Positions 44,778-59,700 of a stretch of 64,000 nt of DNA are shown piece after piece. Positions within the stretch are counted from its first letter, which is position 1; the number at the start of each line of letters is the position of its first letter. The position numbers and the translations under genes were made by a program. Location: positions 5,498,255 to 5,562,254 of the forward strand of contig NW_020653852.1 of NCBI RefSeq assembly GCF_003589595.1, read 5' to 3'. Source of the DNA: Hyposmocoma kahamanoa (Eukaryota; Arthropoda; Insecta; Lepidoptera; Cosmopterigidae). A model generated the notes under the pieces. The model saw only the letters and a program-made list of their open reading frames with translations. It searched no databases and had not been told where the DNA came from.

Positions 44778-47700
44778 GTAAGAAACACTTTATTTTATTT
44801 TATAGTATACTAGTTGTCTTAATAATATACTTGATTTTCAATGTGAAAATTGTTACAAAAAAATAAGTTAAATCGGTAGTTTTAATGTATAGAGACAGTG
44901 CACGTAAAAGTTGTTGCTGTGTGCACTTTATTTAATCAAGCTTTTAATTAATCAAATTTATTATTTATTTATTACATTGTCTTATTATATTATGCCCAAC
45001 ATTTTAGTAGTCATGTTCCGATAATGTCCGACATAGAACACAGGCGCAGACTGAAAAACAGCACTATGTTGAGGCTTCGTCCGTTTCATAAACATATATT
45101 ATTAGAAATAGAAATCAGAGAAGCTCATAGTTTATTAGTACATGTAGCTGTGTGTGTGGGTGTGTGTGTATGCTTTTCTGTATATATTATACGTATGTGT
45201 TTTACGAGTAAAGTCCATTTATTTATTTATTTATCACAGAAAAACATAAAAATATAAATTATTATTTATTTCTTTATTTTAATACAGATGATATACTGAG
45301 AGAGAGAGATGAAATACTGTTACTTATTGCGACTAACATAAGAAAGTCATATTTAAAAAAACTGGTTTGTCCATTTGTCATATTCTGTTTTAAAAATTAT
45401 ATATTAAGTCTTAAAATTTACACACAATTGTGTTTATTAAAATTATGAGAAACTGCTAATTGTTGCATTTTCTAAACTACTCGGACATAAAACGCAATAC
45501 TGTCGTAACTCAATTTTTTGTTTATAATATCTAAGTGATGGGACGAACAAGTCATGCGCCTGATGGTGAGCGACACGCCTATCCATAACAGTTCCAGTAC
45601 CCATTCAGAAATTTAAAAGCTTTAAATCACAAAGATCTGAGGGGCACTGCAACTGCGCCCGACACCTTGAGACATAAGTTGACAAGTCCCATGTGCCTGT
45701 AATTTCACCAGCACCCTTGCCATTCAAAACCGGAACACAGTAATGCTGACATTACTGCTTGGCAGCAGAAATATGTAAGGTGGCAGTACTACCCCAGACG
45801 AACTCGTTCACAAGGAACTCTACTGCTATTAAAAAAAAATGGAATTAAGAAAAGACAATTTGAAAATTCAAAAAGTACTGAATGAATCTTGTTGCGGCTA
45901 ATGGGTTTATTTTTATTCATACATAATTAGTAACCCACTTATAAACGGGAATATAAATTTATTGGTTCCATTCAGTAATTCAGTCATGTGAGTACTATTA
46001 AAAACCTGAGTTTCATTATAACATCTCAGATAAATATTTTTTAATGGCAGTCGAACCCCTTGTGAAAGAGTTCGTCCAAGGAAATACTGCCACCTTGCCT
46101 ATTTCTGCCGCCAAGCAGTAACGTCAGCATAACTGTGTTCCGGTTTTGAATTGTAAGGGTGCTGGTGAAATTACAGGCACATGGGACTTGTCAACTTTAT
46201 GTCTCAGGGTGAACGGCGCAGTGTTAGTGCCCCTCAGATCTTTGCGATTTAAAGCTTTGAGTAGCACTGCAACTGTTATTGACAGGCGTGTAGCTTACCA
46301 TCAGGCGCACGACTTGTTGATCCCATCACTTAAAGTTATAAAAAAAACATTGCGCTATACCTAACCGACGAATTCGAAATTCTATGCTCTTTAACAACTT
46401 ATTACCTACTCATCCTTCTAGCCGGAGCTGTGCTTCACTCGACAGCAATTTAAAAATTTCTTAACATAAATAGGTACTTAAGCCTGTAGGTGGCACGCCG
46501 GTAATGGTCAGTTATAACTTAACTAGTCGTAACATGTTTATACATGTTAAAGTCATGCCAACATCGGGCAGATGGATGGTAACTAGCATGGCATGTGTTA
46601 ACACATAAATCGCTTGCCAACCACAGGTACGCCCGTTGTGGACTAAAAGTACTCTTTTAGTCCTTGTGAAAGAGCTCGTCCAGGAAAGTACAGCCACCTT
46701 ACCTATTTCTATCGCCAAGCAATAATGTACGTACATCAGACACATGGGACTTGTCAACTTATGTCTCTAGAGCTCCTTGTGAAAGAGTTCGTCCAGGGTA
46801 ATACTGCCACCGTACCTATTTCTGCCGCCAAGCAGTAATGTGAACATTACTGCGTTCCGATTTCGATGAGCAAGGGTGCTGGTGAAATTACAGGCACATG
46901 GGACTTGTCAACTTATGTCTCAGGGCCGCAGTGGCTGTGCCCCTCAGATCTTTGCGACTTAAAACTCTGAGTGGCACTGCAACTGTTATGGACAGGCGTC
47001 TCGCTTACCACCAGCCACACTTGTTCGTCCAATCACTTAGTATTATAAAAAAAATGTAGCATTTGTAAAAGGAAGCAGTAAATCTGCAGTAAACCGACTT
47101 TTATAGGAGAGGCATTTAACATTATTACTTTGTTATCTCAATGGCTAAACTTTCATTTTTGTACAGTAAGCATTAATTTATGTTGTCTACAGACTCATAA
47201 CAATACATTCCCGTAAATGAATCTAATTCTTTTGTCTCAACATTTACGCGGAATTGATTTGGTCACTAAATTACCGAAATGGAAACTCATAATCCAATGC
47301 TAGTTATACCTAATTGCACTATCGCCGACGTTATGTCTCAGGGTGACTGTCACTGTGTCTCACATCTTTGTGGCACTGCAACTGCTATGGACAGGCGTTC
47401 CACTTACCACCATGCGCACGACGTGTTCGTCCCCTTACATAGTGTCATAAAACAACATAATTGATTAAAGTATGATATTTATTTTATTAAATATTTTTCA
47501 TATACTTACTTTGATACCGTTCGGAACTTTTGGTCAACCCAATATTATATTATGTTATATTATATTATTACATACTAACATCGTAATAATGATAACACTG
47601 CCTTAAATTTACTGTCATCGCAGGCTACGCGATGCGAGCGATGTTATCGACAGGAATTGGGATAAAAATACGCTATCAGGATTATCAATAAACCCATCAT

Positions 47701-50700
47701 ATTGAGTACTGAAGGTGACCGACCCAACATAACAAACTTTTTCTAGAATTCGGAAACTTTTTATCCTAAAACATAACTGTCATATTAGTCGAATAAAAAA
47801 ATTTCGTATTAATGTTTAGTAACAGCCGGTGTAAATGCAAAAATAAATTTTTATTTATTTTTTTTGTGATATGAGTGTTGCAGTTCCACTCAGAGTTTAA
47901 TCGCAAAGATCTGAGGGTAGTGCGCCCTTCACCTTGAGACATAAGTTGATAAGTCCTGTAACTTAATAAGTACCCTTGCCCTTTACAATCGGAACACAGT
48001 AATTCTCACATTACTGCTTGACAGCAGAAATAGTTAACGCGGCAGCACTTCGACGACGAACTCTTTCACAAGGAGCTCTACCTACTGCTGCTACAAAATT
48101 TTAAGCAGGAAAACGTAGTCCTTGCCACCATATCTACTAGTAGTTGTCTACTGGACGTAGCTCTCTTCAAACAAAGAGTTGTTAGCCGTTGTCAATTAGC
48201 TAATGCGTTAGCATACGCAGTAAAGTTAAGATTTATTAAAATCAGTAGTATTTACTAAAATCGGAAAAATGTTTAAGTAATCTGTGGTTAACGGTGTTGG
48301 TTACGCATTACATGTACTATTTAGTAATGTATGACTGTTTATTGACCCCAATAAACTTAAAAAATTGAAAAAGTTTCATATTAATGTCTTAAAGTATATT
48401 GTGTATTAACAGCGGTAAATAATGAATTACGAACGAGACTATAAGCGCCCAGTAACACGACGCGAAAGGTAACCTATCACAAACTCTATTTTTTCCGAAA
48501 TAACGTTTGTTCGAATTTTCGTTATACCGAAAACCGAGTTATAATGAAACCTTTGTTCTTTCTGGATATGTTGGATGTTTAGCACAAAGACATGATTAGG
48601 TTAGGTTAAGTTAGGTTTAAAAAAAAAACATTTTTCTCTCAAAATTACTTTCAAGGTCGTGAACGTTATTTCTGGAAAATGTCATTTCGAAATACTGATA
48701 GGTAATCGACGCAAAAGCTTTCGCGCGGCCGCCGCGCAGCGACCGCCCAGTTACCACGCTTTCACACTACTAATTTTCTTGAAATCACTGATTATTGTAA
48801 TTCCATTTAGACTCCACTGAGATTATATTCCAATTATGATAATATTTGTTATTCTACTAAAATCTAGTTGAAATGACAGTTGAGACTCAATAGATTGTCA
48901 ATGAAATGGCGGTGATGGCACTCTTCCATGGAAATTACTATTCATCTCTTAATTTTTTCCTCGTTTATTCAGCAAATGTATTCTCTTTATTACCAAATAT
49001 CGACGCCTTACTTTCTCAAACTCGTATCTTATAAAGATCAATTAATTATTCAGGAGATGGCAAAACTTGACAAATTTGAATGCATTACTTGAAACCCTTT
49101 AAGAATAGGTAAAAGTCAAAAATACGTAAGTATGAAGGAAATGTAATGTGAAATCGGCTTGCAAAATTTATATGTATTTAATCCAGTTTTTGCATTTCAG
49201 TAACTTCGTGTTTTAAGATACGAGTTTGAGAAAGTAAGGCGACTTCGCCACGCCAATAAAGATAATTAAAATAAATAATTTAAAAAAAGAATACCAAACA
49301 ATTGCAATGGTAGTTGAGCTGACAAGCACAACACGTAACTTTTAGCAAAATACCAAACGTACAAAATCCTACCATTGGCACTATATAGACAACTGAGATA
49401 ATTTCAAATTAGCACACTTGGTGCTCTGTTTTTATGGTCACGTTGGTTTGTTCGAGAAAACAAATATACGCGACTTAAATCCGAAAGATAGTCGTCATTC
49501 CAAAATGTAACGCATTTAGGTACTCTTAAAGTTTTAGTCATTTTGTGTTCGAACAGAATATGTAATACTGCATATTGACACGAGGCAACATTAAAATTCA
49601 ATCGAGACGGAATCCATTTACAGACACTTCCATTGGAGCTGAATTTTTTTGTCTTAGTTGGGGAATTATTTCTTACGTATGTACACGTGTCAACACAAGT
49701 ACAGTCGATGGCCTAAGATACCTGACCCCCTAGCCGGTCTTTGGTTATGAGAGCCTTCTTACACATTCAACTGAAAAGTCTTAAGAAATGCCAGCTTTAT
49801 GGTTCCAATTTGTATTTATGTAATATAATTACTCAAATTGACGTCATTTACCAAATTATAATACCAAATAATAATAAATTTACGGCTCCCACGTAAAAGG
49901 TTACGTTTTACTTAACACTTTTCTTTACACTTTTCCTTTTCTTCTGTTTGAGACGCCATCTCCTACCGGAGGTCGGCTGTCATTAGTGCTATCTGTATTT
50001 TCGACACAGCTGCACAAAACAAGGATCATGTGCTCAGGTTGAACCGTGACCGGAGCTTCTTAACCCACGAAGTACGCTTTCTTCCAGGTAGTCGTTTTTC
50101 TTTACGCTTATCTGAACCAAATAGTTTAGGGCATCAACTGCACATACAATTGGTCATGTTCAGTCATTACCAAAAGCAGTTGAACAGCTAGTCAGTGGCG
50201 TAGCGTGGGGGGTACAGAGGCGGCGGTGACCAGTTAGTCAAAATTATTTATTTTTTACTTCAAAATTAAGAAATAAATAATTCCACTATTTGAGAAAACG
50301 ATATCCTGAACAACACAAAGGTGGCGACGGCAGGCAACACAAAAACACAATTGGGCCGACTCGGCCCGAACGAACTACTTTTGTGATTCACTAATCAATC
50401 AATTACGGCGAAGCGCGCTGTAAACTGTTTACGGCAGTAGGACAGATATCCGGCTGCGGAAATATCCAGCTATCCAGCCTAAATGCTCGCCAAATATCCG
50501 GTATCCGACCAAATCACTAATAATAACACGCACACACTCATAACCCCGCACTAGAGAAACCCTGTATCGCGGGTGCCATGGACACACACATAGACGACCA
50601 CAAATTACACCCAAACTCACGAGAGAAATAAATATAGGCCATACAAACGTGTCTCTCGGCCCGGGAATCGAACCCGGGACCTCTACGTGGCAGTCGACAG

Positions 50701-53700
50701 GCCATTTGATAGTTTATTTAGTTTATAATTTGATAGACGTACTGAAAAATAATCTCACCTATATCCTTTTTTCTTTTTGTTGTTCAGGATCAAACGGAGT
50801 ACTGCAAGAAGAATTATTTCGGTAAGTGAATTGTTTCAATAAGTTTTGTTCCTTTGGTAGGATGAAGGCACATACATGTGATCATATGTCAGAAGTGCTT
50901 TATCACACGAAAGTCATATAAATAAAGACGACTTCACACGGCCCGTAGCCCGTCTCGCGGCCCTTGGAAACGCGCCGTGGAAAGAGGGCTGCCCGAGCGC
51001 GCCCGTGCTCGCCCGTGGCGGCCTGTTCAGATCCGTCGCTCTAGTCGGTAACTTCAAAGGCGCGGCTGAAGAGGCCATTTCATATATATATATTCATTAA
51101 TGTCCTATTTAAACATAAAGTTATATGAAAAATAACTTTTGGATAAGACAAAATAGATTTTTTTTAAATAACGTACGCAATACTGGCCATATCAAAACTT
51201 TGCCTTCATATTGAACCAAAACATTGCACGACCGTCATAAGACCGTATAGTATTTTGTAATAAAGATATTACAAAATACTGTACTAGGATCTTTCAGCTT
51301 GTTATCAAGGCTAAAGAAATTGCTTAGATTTTCAACAGAAATGTCTTATTTTGCGAAACACAACTTGTAACGGCTAGATTAAATCCTATAAAGTCTAATG
51401 TGCAAAGTAAGTTATGGTTATCAAGGCAAAAGAAATTGCTTAGCTTTTCAATAGAAATGTCTTATTTTGCGAAACACAATTTGTAACGGCTAAATAAAAT
51501 CCTATAAAGTCTACTGTGCAAAGTAAGTTATGTGTATGTATGTATCTTTTTATGTTATTAACCTCAAAATGACAAAGAACCGAAAATTCTGTTTTCCAAC
51601 ATTTTCTCAAAATGCTGTTTTTGATATTACAGTGTATTGGTTTGACAAGGTAGGGGTACCAAATACGAAAGATTTATATTCGATATCTAATATACACTAG
51701 TTATATTAGATATATTTCGTACGTACTTTTTTGAAACTTTTATATATTATATATTTTATATATAAATTGTTATTACTCTGTATACGCTAACAATTATTTA
51801 TTGTCATTATTTATAAAAATCCAACAAATTTCATTTACAGGATCGAAAGACCCACAATTACCACCGCCTTCGAAAATAGAGGATTGGTGTCAATCAAAAG
51901 GTGAAGTCAATTTTATGATAAACCCGTTAGACAAGTGGCAATTAGTTATATTAGTACCGGATGATGAATATTTATTGGTGAGTACATTGACCGAGTATAA
52001 AATTTTCATGTATAAAAAAGTATAATTCATTATATATTTTTTTTACATGAAAATACCGGACATTGCTCAGACACTTCATCGCGCGTGACACAGCAATAAG
52101 GTACACGGTCTATCCTACGCTATTAGCCATTACACGGACGCTCTTTCCGTTGTAACAAAAACGAACTGATTTCAAACACGTAATCGCGCAAGATTGCGCG
52201 TGCAGACTTTCCCGCGCTCAATCCTGTACGCTCCTGATCACGCGCGATAGAGTGACTGTGTAAAGCAGGCTATTAGTACCTAAATATATAATAAATCGTC
52301 CACACACACTCACATCCCCTCACATATATATAAAGCCACCACCACAAGCCACCGAAACAATGAATTTATTTCAAATTTCCCGATTGCATTTCTTTTTAAT
52401 TTATTTTTTAAATTAAAAACTTTGATGAAAGAATCGACATCTTACTGTGGTCGTGGTGGACAATTATCAGATATAAGTTTTTCATTCATAATTGCCAAAC
52501 CTTACTTTTTTTTAATACGATAAAAATGTATTGTTTTATGGTCATTGTCATCTAAATTTATTGTTTTATTTTGATTTAAAAAACAAAGTTCTTTTGAAAA
52601 ACCTTTATATATACATACACATTTACACACACACTTAAAATCACACATATACTCAAACAATTACTACTACAAACAATATTTTTCTTTTTTATTCTTATGT
52701 TTTTTTTATTTGTAAACTTTACTTTAAATAGATAATTTAGTTATCGCAATTGTCACTGTACAAATATATAATACCAAGTTGCAAATTTCTATTTTCCAAG
52801 GGGTGGAATACTGGTGACCTGAAATACAGACCTTACGTCTAGATGACGCACCAGTCTCCCACAGTATAATTCTTGTTTTTATGTATTGTTCTTGACATCA
52901 TGCCCAATGTACCTATATTGTGGTGAGAAAATAAACAAACTTATAATAATTATGTGGTTTAGTATCATTTAAAGTAATATTATAGAAAAAAAAATTTAAT
53001 GTGCGTTAGCACATTTGCTTTGATAGAGAGATTTGAGCCTCATTTTATAATCATGCTCCGTATTACTATTTACAAAGGTCGATATTTTATTCTTAAATGA
53101 TTCGTTTTTGACTTTTATTTTCGACTATTTTCAGGACTTTATATGATCGAATAAAGTACATGCTATCGTGTTAACGATTAGCACGTTCTTTAGTTCGTTT
53201 CGTTTCTCCTTCGGTGACTCACCTTAATAAAACGTCATAAAGCCTGAAAACCACGTCACACGCAAATTCGCGAACAATAATAATTAATGAATAAAAAAAT
53301 AAAATAAAAAACAGGCTATCATTACATTGTATAATTAATCATATTAAAGGTCGATTCATATCTTTCAGATAAACCACAAATTTTTAAATGCAAGCGAAAC
53401 CATTGGTAAATTAGAAACTACGTCAGAAAATAAATCTACAATTTGGACAACCGTACTAAACGATGATGGAACGTCGTCTCTATGGCTTCGAGGCCCGGAA
53501 GTACCACCCTGGAGCGCGCAAGTGGAAAAAGTGATGTGCAAAGATGATGTTATTACAGTAAAAATTGAGGAGCCAACGTTTCACTACATACCTGGCAGTC
53601 GTTCAGTAGATGTTACTTTTAAATGGAGTTTTTCTAAGGGTAAGTACGAGCAACTTACTACATATGAAATTTGTCCTTTTGGTATAATAAAGTGATCACA

Positions 53701-56700
53701 TGTGATCGATACGTCGATACTTTTGTCACATGAAAGATCATGCCCACCAAAGTATAAAAATCATATCTACCCACGGCGTACAGAAATGACATATGGCTAG
53801 ATTTATATAAGAAAAAATGTGTACTTTACAACGGTCTGTGTCGCTTTGCAGTGGGTAGTGGAAATTATGGAATAAAAAGAAATATTTTTATATAAAAAAT
53901 GTAGGTAACTTAGTGCAAAATATTTGTGTGTTTTGTACTTATTGTTGATCACCCAGAGAATGATTTCGGTCTTACTCCTACTACAACTGACCGCGCTGGA
54001 TTCGCGTACGAGTGTGATGTTTAATTTGACAGAAAGTCTGACATATTGTCAGAAGGTATTGGTAGTAGGTTATTACCTATTTAGGGTTTTCACACAATCA
54101 TAAATATGTTTAACAATAAATCCTTATTGCCCTGTTACATGTTAACCCGTAGATTTTCAATATTTTTTTACAGAAAATAAAAATAGGTTTGTAAGTGCAT
54201 AATTTAAAACTAATGTGGTTTTTGTACGCAAACCGGGTCATATTACGGGCCATGATTGTTGTCATCTTGCAGATGTGGATTTATTGCACCAAGCGTGCGA
54301 ATTTCTGTATTGTTCCTTTCTAAAGCGCAGGCCACACCGTGATTGAAGCTCAGCTAACTTAGCTTAACTCACGCAGCCGGGGCATCTAGTCATACTTCGG
54401 TTTTCACCACGAACTAAGCTAACCGGGACGGGTACGCTATCGCTAGTTCGCGCCTCCACCAACGGCTGCCCGCGCCCAGCGCAGCCTCTCCCCGAGAAGG
54501 GAGACATAACGGTCTCCCGACTCCAAAATCAAAAGCTCACCGAACACCAGACGAGCCTCCTATCTCGGGCCTCTCCATGCCGAGCAACGAACTCCCCCGA
54601 GTCCGCTACCCAGGGGCCATGGGGGCCAGGACAAACATCCTCCCAACTGTGAAGTTCAGAGAATGCTCCCCAGCCCCGCGGCGGATCTGTTGGTAGGCCT
54701 CCGCCGCAACACCCTACGTGCATCCGCGTGGACTCTCCGAAGAGAGTCTTTTAGAGCGCCCACCGCACAGGCCAATCACCCAAATACGGCCGTGGATGAT
54801 AGGACGAGCGGCAACGACACACCGATACGTCTCTTCCCCCACGGCCCCACCGCCACTGCATCTACACTCGAAGCGGTGCAGCCCACCAGAGTCGCGGAGG
54901 ACAGGCGACGAGCGGTAACGACACACCGACACGTCTCTTCCCCCGTGACCCTCATCCCCGCATACGTCCGAGCGGACCCGCTCGCCCTGGACCAAGACGA
55001 GCTCGCGCGGTACGCCCTCCTCCTCGGACCAGCCTAGCTCCATCAGCCGGACTATGGGTTCCTCTTAGCTTCACCGAGGGATGAAATCGACCACGGCTAC
55101 TAGAGGCCCAAAAACAAGGCGGGAAATAATTGGAGAGGATATTCTTACATGAGTTACTACTTACTACGTATTTTCTTACCTTAGCAATGCATGCAACTAC
55201 GTGAGCAAAGGTTACTTAGCTTAGCTTCGTTCGCGGAGTGACCTGCGCTTAAAGTTTGCAATTGACGCAATGATTCAGAGAATGAAAGACATATTGTCAT
55301 ACCTCATGTCAATGATTATTTCATACATGGAATTACACTAGTACGCTTCGTCTTCCGTTTTCAACGTACCTAACATTTACGTCTTACATCTTGTGTTTTC
55401 CATTGTGCTAGACGTATACGTGTGTATAAGGCTTAAACAGAAAAACTTAAGACGTCAACGTTTTGACGCTTTATACCAGAAACGCAACATGTTCAACGGA
55501 CACAATAACATATTAACAGAATGCCAGATTAGCAAAATGCCAGATTCTCAGAAAGCAATTCTTGTTGCACCGATCGTAATTGTAGTGTGTTGGTACCAAT
55601 GATCGACATATTAAGGGAAGCTTGTCTTTACATTTGAAATAACTTTTCTGTTTTTAAACATATATCAATAATGATTTACTTGGCAAATACAATCCTTAAG
55701 AAAGATCATGTTGTAGTATGTTTCATAAAAGCAACTCTTACAATTATTTAAAAAAACCTAAACTAGAATTTCTCTAAATCTCAGGGAGCAGAGGAAAATT
55801 TCTTAATCTTCGATTTGATTTTAGAGGGGTATATCCACTTTAAAGTTAAAAATAAAATATTGTATGAGTAACTACACCGATATAGAGTCATTTCATGTTT
55901 TTGTATTAAATGTAAATGTAAGTGTTTAGTGTTTAGTTTAGTATTAGATTTGTTATCCAACGTCAAATTTGTCAGACGTGACACACCTTTAAACCCCTCA
56001 AGGGTTTCAGTGTCGTATAAACGAATATAAAAATGTATATAAGTTAATAAATAAATAATAAATAATAAATAAATATTCAAGCGTAGGCACTAATCAGAAA
56101 CATAAAACAATAAAGTTTCCCCGATAGATAAAAATCACAAAATGACCTCTAATTTTCACATTTTTTCGATTCATCCTCGAAATGCTATAGGTTATTAGGA
56201 CAAAAATTAGACAATTAATTATATTTATGCATGATCGAGAACTGTCACTACGGACTTTTTTAAATCCCTTTAGTTTTAGAGTTATTCCGCTAAAACGAAT
56301 TTGGTACTTTTAATGCGCAAAATTCAACATCTCCTGTCGCATATCACGCGAACTTCAGGCATATATTTGTTTCACAAATTTGGGCGGAGCCAACGTCAAA
56401 ACTTTTTTGGCATGCTCCCTCTTAAATATTCTACGAACGAAATTAATCGATATTTTTTTAAGCTTAAATAAAGGAGTTATACAGTGTGTTGATTTCCATT
56501 CTCGACGTATTTAAGAAATTAATAATAGAAATAATGCTATATCATTTGAAAATTAAAAAAATATATATTCTCTTCAATATTCTGGCTAATTGTATCTAGT
56601 AAAGTTTTGCAAAATTGTCCCTAAATCGTGTTCCCCGCGCGAGTGCAGTGACCCCACCACCCGCTTCACCGAGCGATACGTAATCTTTGTCGACCGCTCA

Positions 56701-59700
56701 TTTACCAATTTTTTAAAATATGATTATGCACTAGTAGGTATATTATTATTTACTAATTATATACATTAATTAGAAAAGTTGACTGAAAAAAGTTTTTTGT
56801 AACTTAGATTTGGTACTTACCAACTTTAGGTTACATGGAAGTATTGCTAGAAGTAACTAGCTCCACAGAGTTTTGCACGTGAGTTTCGTTTCAACTTCCT
56901 TAGAACAAATTCTACTGCACAACTTTGAAAGCAGAGACGATTTTTGCTTGCAATTCTTCGACACTCGTAATCTCCTTCGCGTAAACTAATATTTCACAAT
57001 ATGCCATAAAAATAGTCACGCGCTTGCACTTGATGATAATGCAGGTTCTCGTGAACCTGGTAGCAGTTCTTTTTTGCACTAACTCTTGTTTACGTACCAA
57101 ACCACGTGACATTTCGTGAGAGACTAGCTAACAGATCACTAGTATTGCGGCGGGTTCGACTATCCTAACTTGTGCGCTGCTTTTGAAATAAGAATTTAGG
57201 ATTTTTTTTCAGGTGTTCAGTTTCAGATATAGAATGACCTCTATAAATATGGCGATAATGCAAATCAACTCATTGTATAAATATAACTTTACTGTAAAAC
57301 ACCAACCTCAAAAGTTTGCTAAACCGTTTTCACTCTGTTCGTTACTAAACAGTAACTGAAAGGCATATGCAAGTTCTTGTCAAAACGAATCATATGAGCT
57401 TAACACAAGGTAGCTGCTGTAACTGTTGAAGACTGCTATTTCCATCGTTTTATCTCTTTATAAAAAAAATTATAATACCATTAGGCTTATTGAATATCAC
57501 GGTGTTTTGCTACCATAATATTCAATTCTTTTTTGTGAAATTACTTCACTAAGTAGTTTGTTATAATTATACAAAGATTGAACACAGAAATTCAGTTGGA
57601 TTCGAACCAATGCCTTCGCCATACCGTGGTTGACGCTCTCCCAACTGAGCTACGGAACGAACCTGTAGACCTTATGAATTTTTCTATGCGCTTGTTGCAG
57701 ATCATTGGCTTTTAATAACTTTTTGCCGTAGCGCTATCTATGAGGAATCTATGAAAGTTTTTCTTCAATCTTAGAGGTACCTTTACGGCTACCAGCGGCT
57801 TTCCAGAGATGTCGCTTTAATCATTAAAATATTATTAAATTTATTTAATATCACGATGTTTTAACATGACAAATGGTAAAGACAATCGAATGCTTTTTTT
57901 GAGTCCGATTTTTGTATTAATAAATAAAATAATATAATTTTATAATTTTTTGAGGCGAAAAATAATGTTTTCGCCGCGGTAGCCTAATGATTTGATCTAC
58001 TGCCTCTCAAGCAGAAGGTCGTGGGTTCGAATTCGGAATCACACGTCTGAGTTTCTCGGAATTTATGTGTGAAATTTAAATTTAATTAGAAATTTACCAT
58101 GTGCTTTTCGGTGAAGGACAACATCGTTATGAAACCCAACCCTCGGAAAACGTGTAAAGTCCCCACCCCGCATTGGAACAGCGTGGCGGACTATGGCCGA
58201 AACCCTCGTCTGAAAGGAGACCCGTGCCGTACCCAGCAGTGGGACGTCTAAAAGGGTTGATAATGACGATGACGATTTTTCGCCACTATATTTAATTATT
58301 TTTAGTTAAAACCGAAATACTCGTTCGATTAACTTGAAATATAAATTTTCAGTGCCCACACTTGTTTCTACGATAGAAGTGACAAACGACTGCTATATAG
58401 ACAACTTCATAAATGGAAATTACACCAAGAAGACAATTGGGGTAAATGATTACTTTTAATCTAATATTTATAAACATCGATTGACTTTTATTATTGATAA
58501 TGCTAGCGTAATAATACGTAGTAACTAGAGATAAATCATTTTTGTCACTGATTAATTTATCTTATTATTTATTTATTATTTTATCACATCATTATGTCAA
58601 TATTTATTTTATTAATTTATGCAACCGATCTCTTAGATAGATTACTCAGTAGTAAACATATTACAGTAGTATATATATTTCAGCACAATCTCCTCTGACA
58701 ATAATTGTCATTTTAAAGCCGTGGTAGCCTATTAATTGGCCTATAACCACCTTTAACCCAAATACGTCCACGCTGGGTTCTCTTCTAAGAAGAAGATTCA
58801 GGTCATCATCCCGACCCAAAGAAAGTTGGGGATTATATACGTCTAAGTTTTCTAGACCTTCTTTGATATGTAGATTTAATAGATAGATATATAGACTATA
58901 TACACTTTATTGCTGTATATATATACACTTTATTGCTCACACACAAGAACAAGAACAGTACATGAACAACTTAAAACTAATGTGGGCAAAGGCGATCTTA
59001 TGGCTAAGAGCGATCTCTTCAAGACAACCCTTGAGGTAGAGGAAAGCCAATCGGACAGGGAGAAGAAATGTGCCAATTTACAAGTAAAAATTAATTGAAT
59101 TATACATACATAACTTCCATTATAATTTATCAAATACTTAATAAATAAATAACGGTTTACTATACCTACATAAATATATGTATAATTAAATATACCTAAA
59201 TAAACTTATATTTACTAATAAATATATGCACGTTGCAAACTAGGGTCGTGTTAAAAGATATTTACGCAATCAGGTTTTGATAATAAGCAGCGACTTAGAA
59301 TGTCGAATTTCAGATGGGAGATCGTTCCACAATTGTGCAGCCTCCTTAGGTTGTTTTTTAATTAAGTTGTTTTCTCTTTTATTGAATTTTTTTAATTCAG
59401 GAAACTTAATTCCATCTATCGAAAAACTCGGTCAAGTAGGAAACGAATTCCGAACCTAGGACACTAGAAGCGAACGTTCACTGAACTACTGCGTTTTTTT
59501 GTGATACCAAATAACGGGACGAACAAGTCATGCGCCTGGTGGTAAGCGACACGCCTGTCCATAGCAGTCGTCGTGCCATTCAGAGCTTTCAAGTCCGAGG
59601 TGTCTGTAGTTTCACCAGCACCCTTGTCCTTCAAAACTAAAACGCAGTATTACTCATATTACTGCGTGGCGGCAGACCTAGGTAGACGTTTTCGTTTAAT

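Noticed and set aside
54714..55043. 109-codon frame on the minus strand and 124-codon frame on the plus strand
   Set aside because: Both come from the GC-rich core, where stop codons are rare; no domains, and frames are open on both strands alike.
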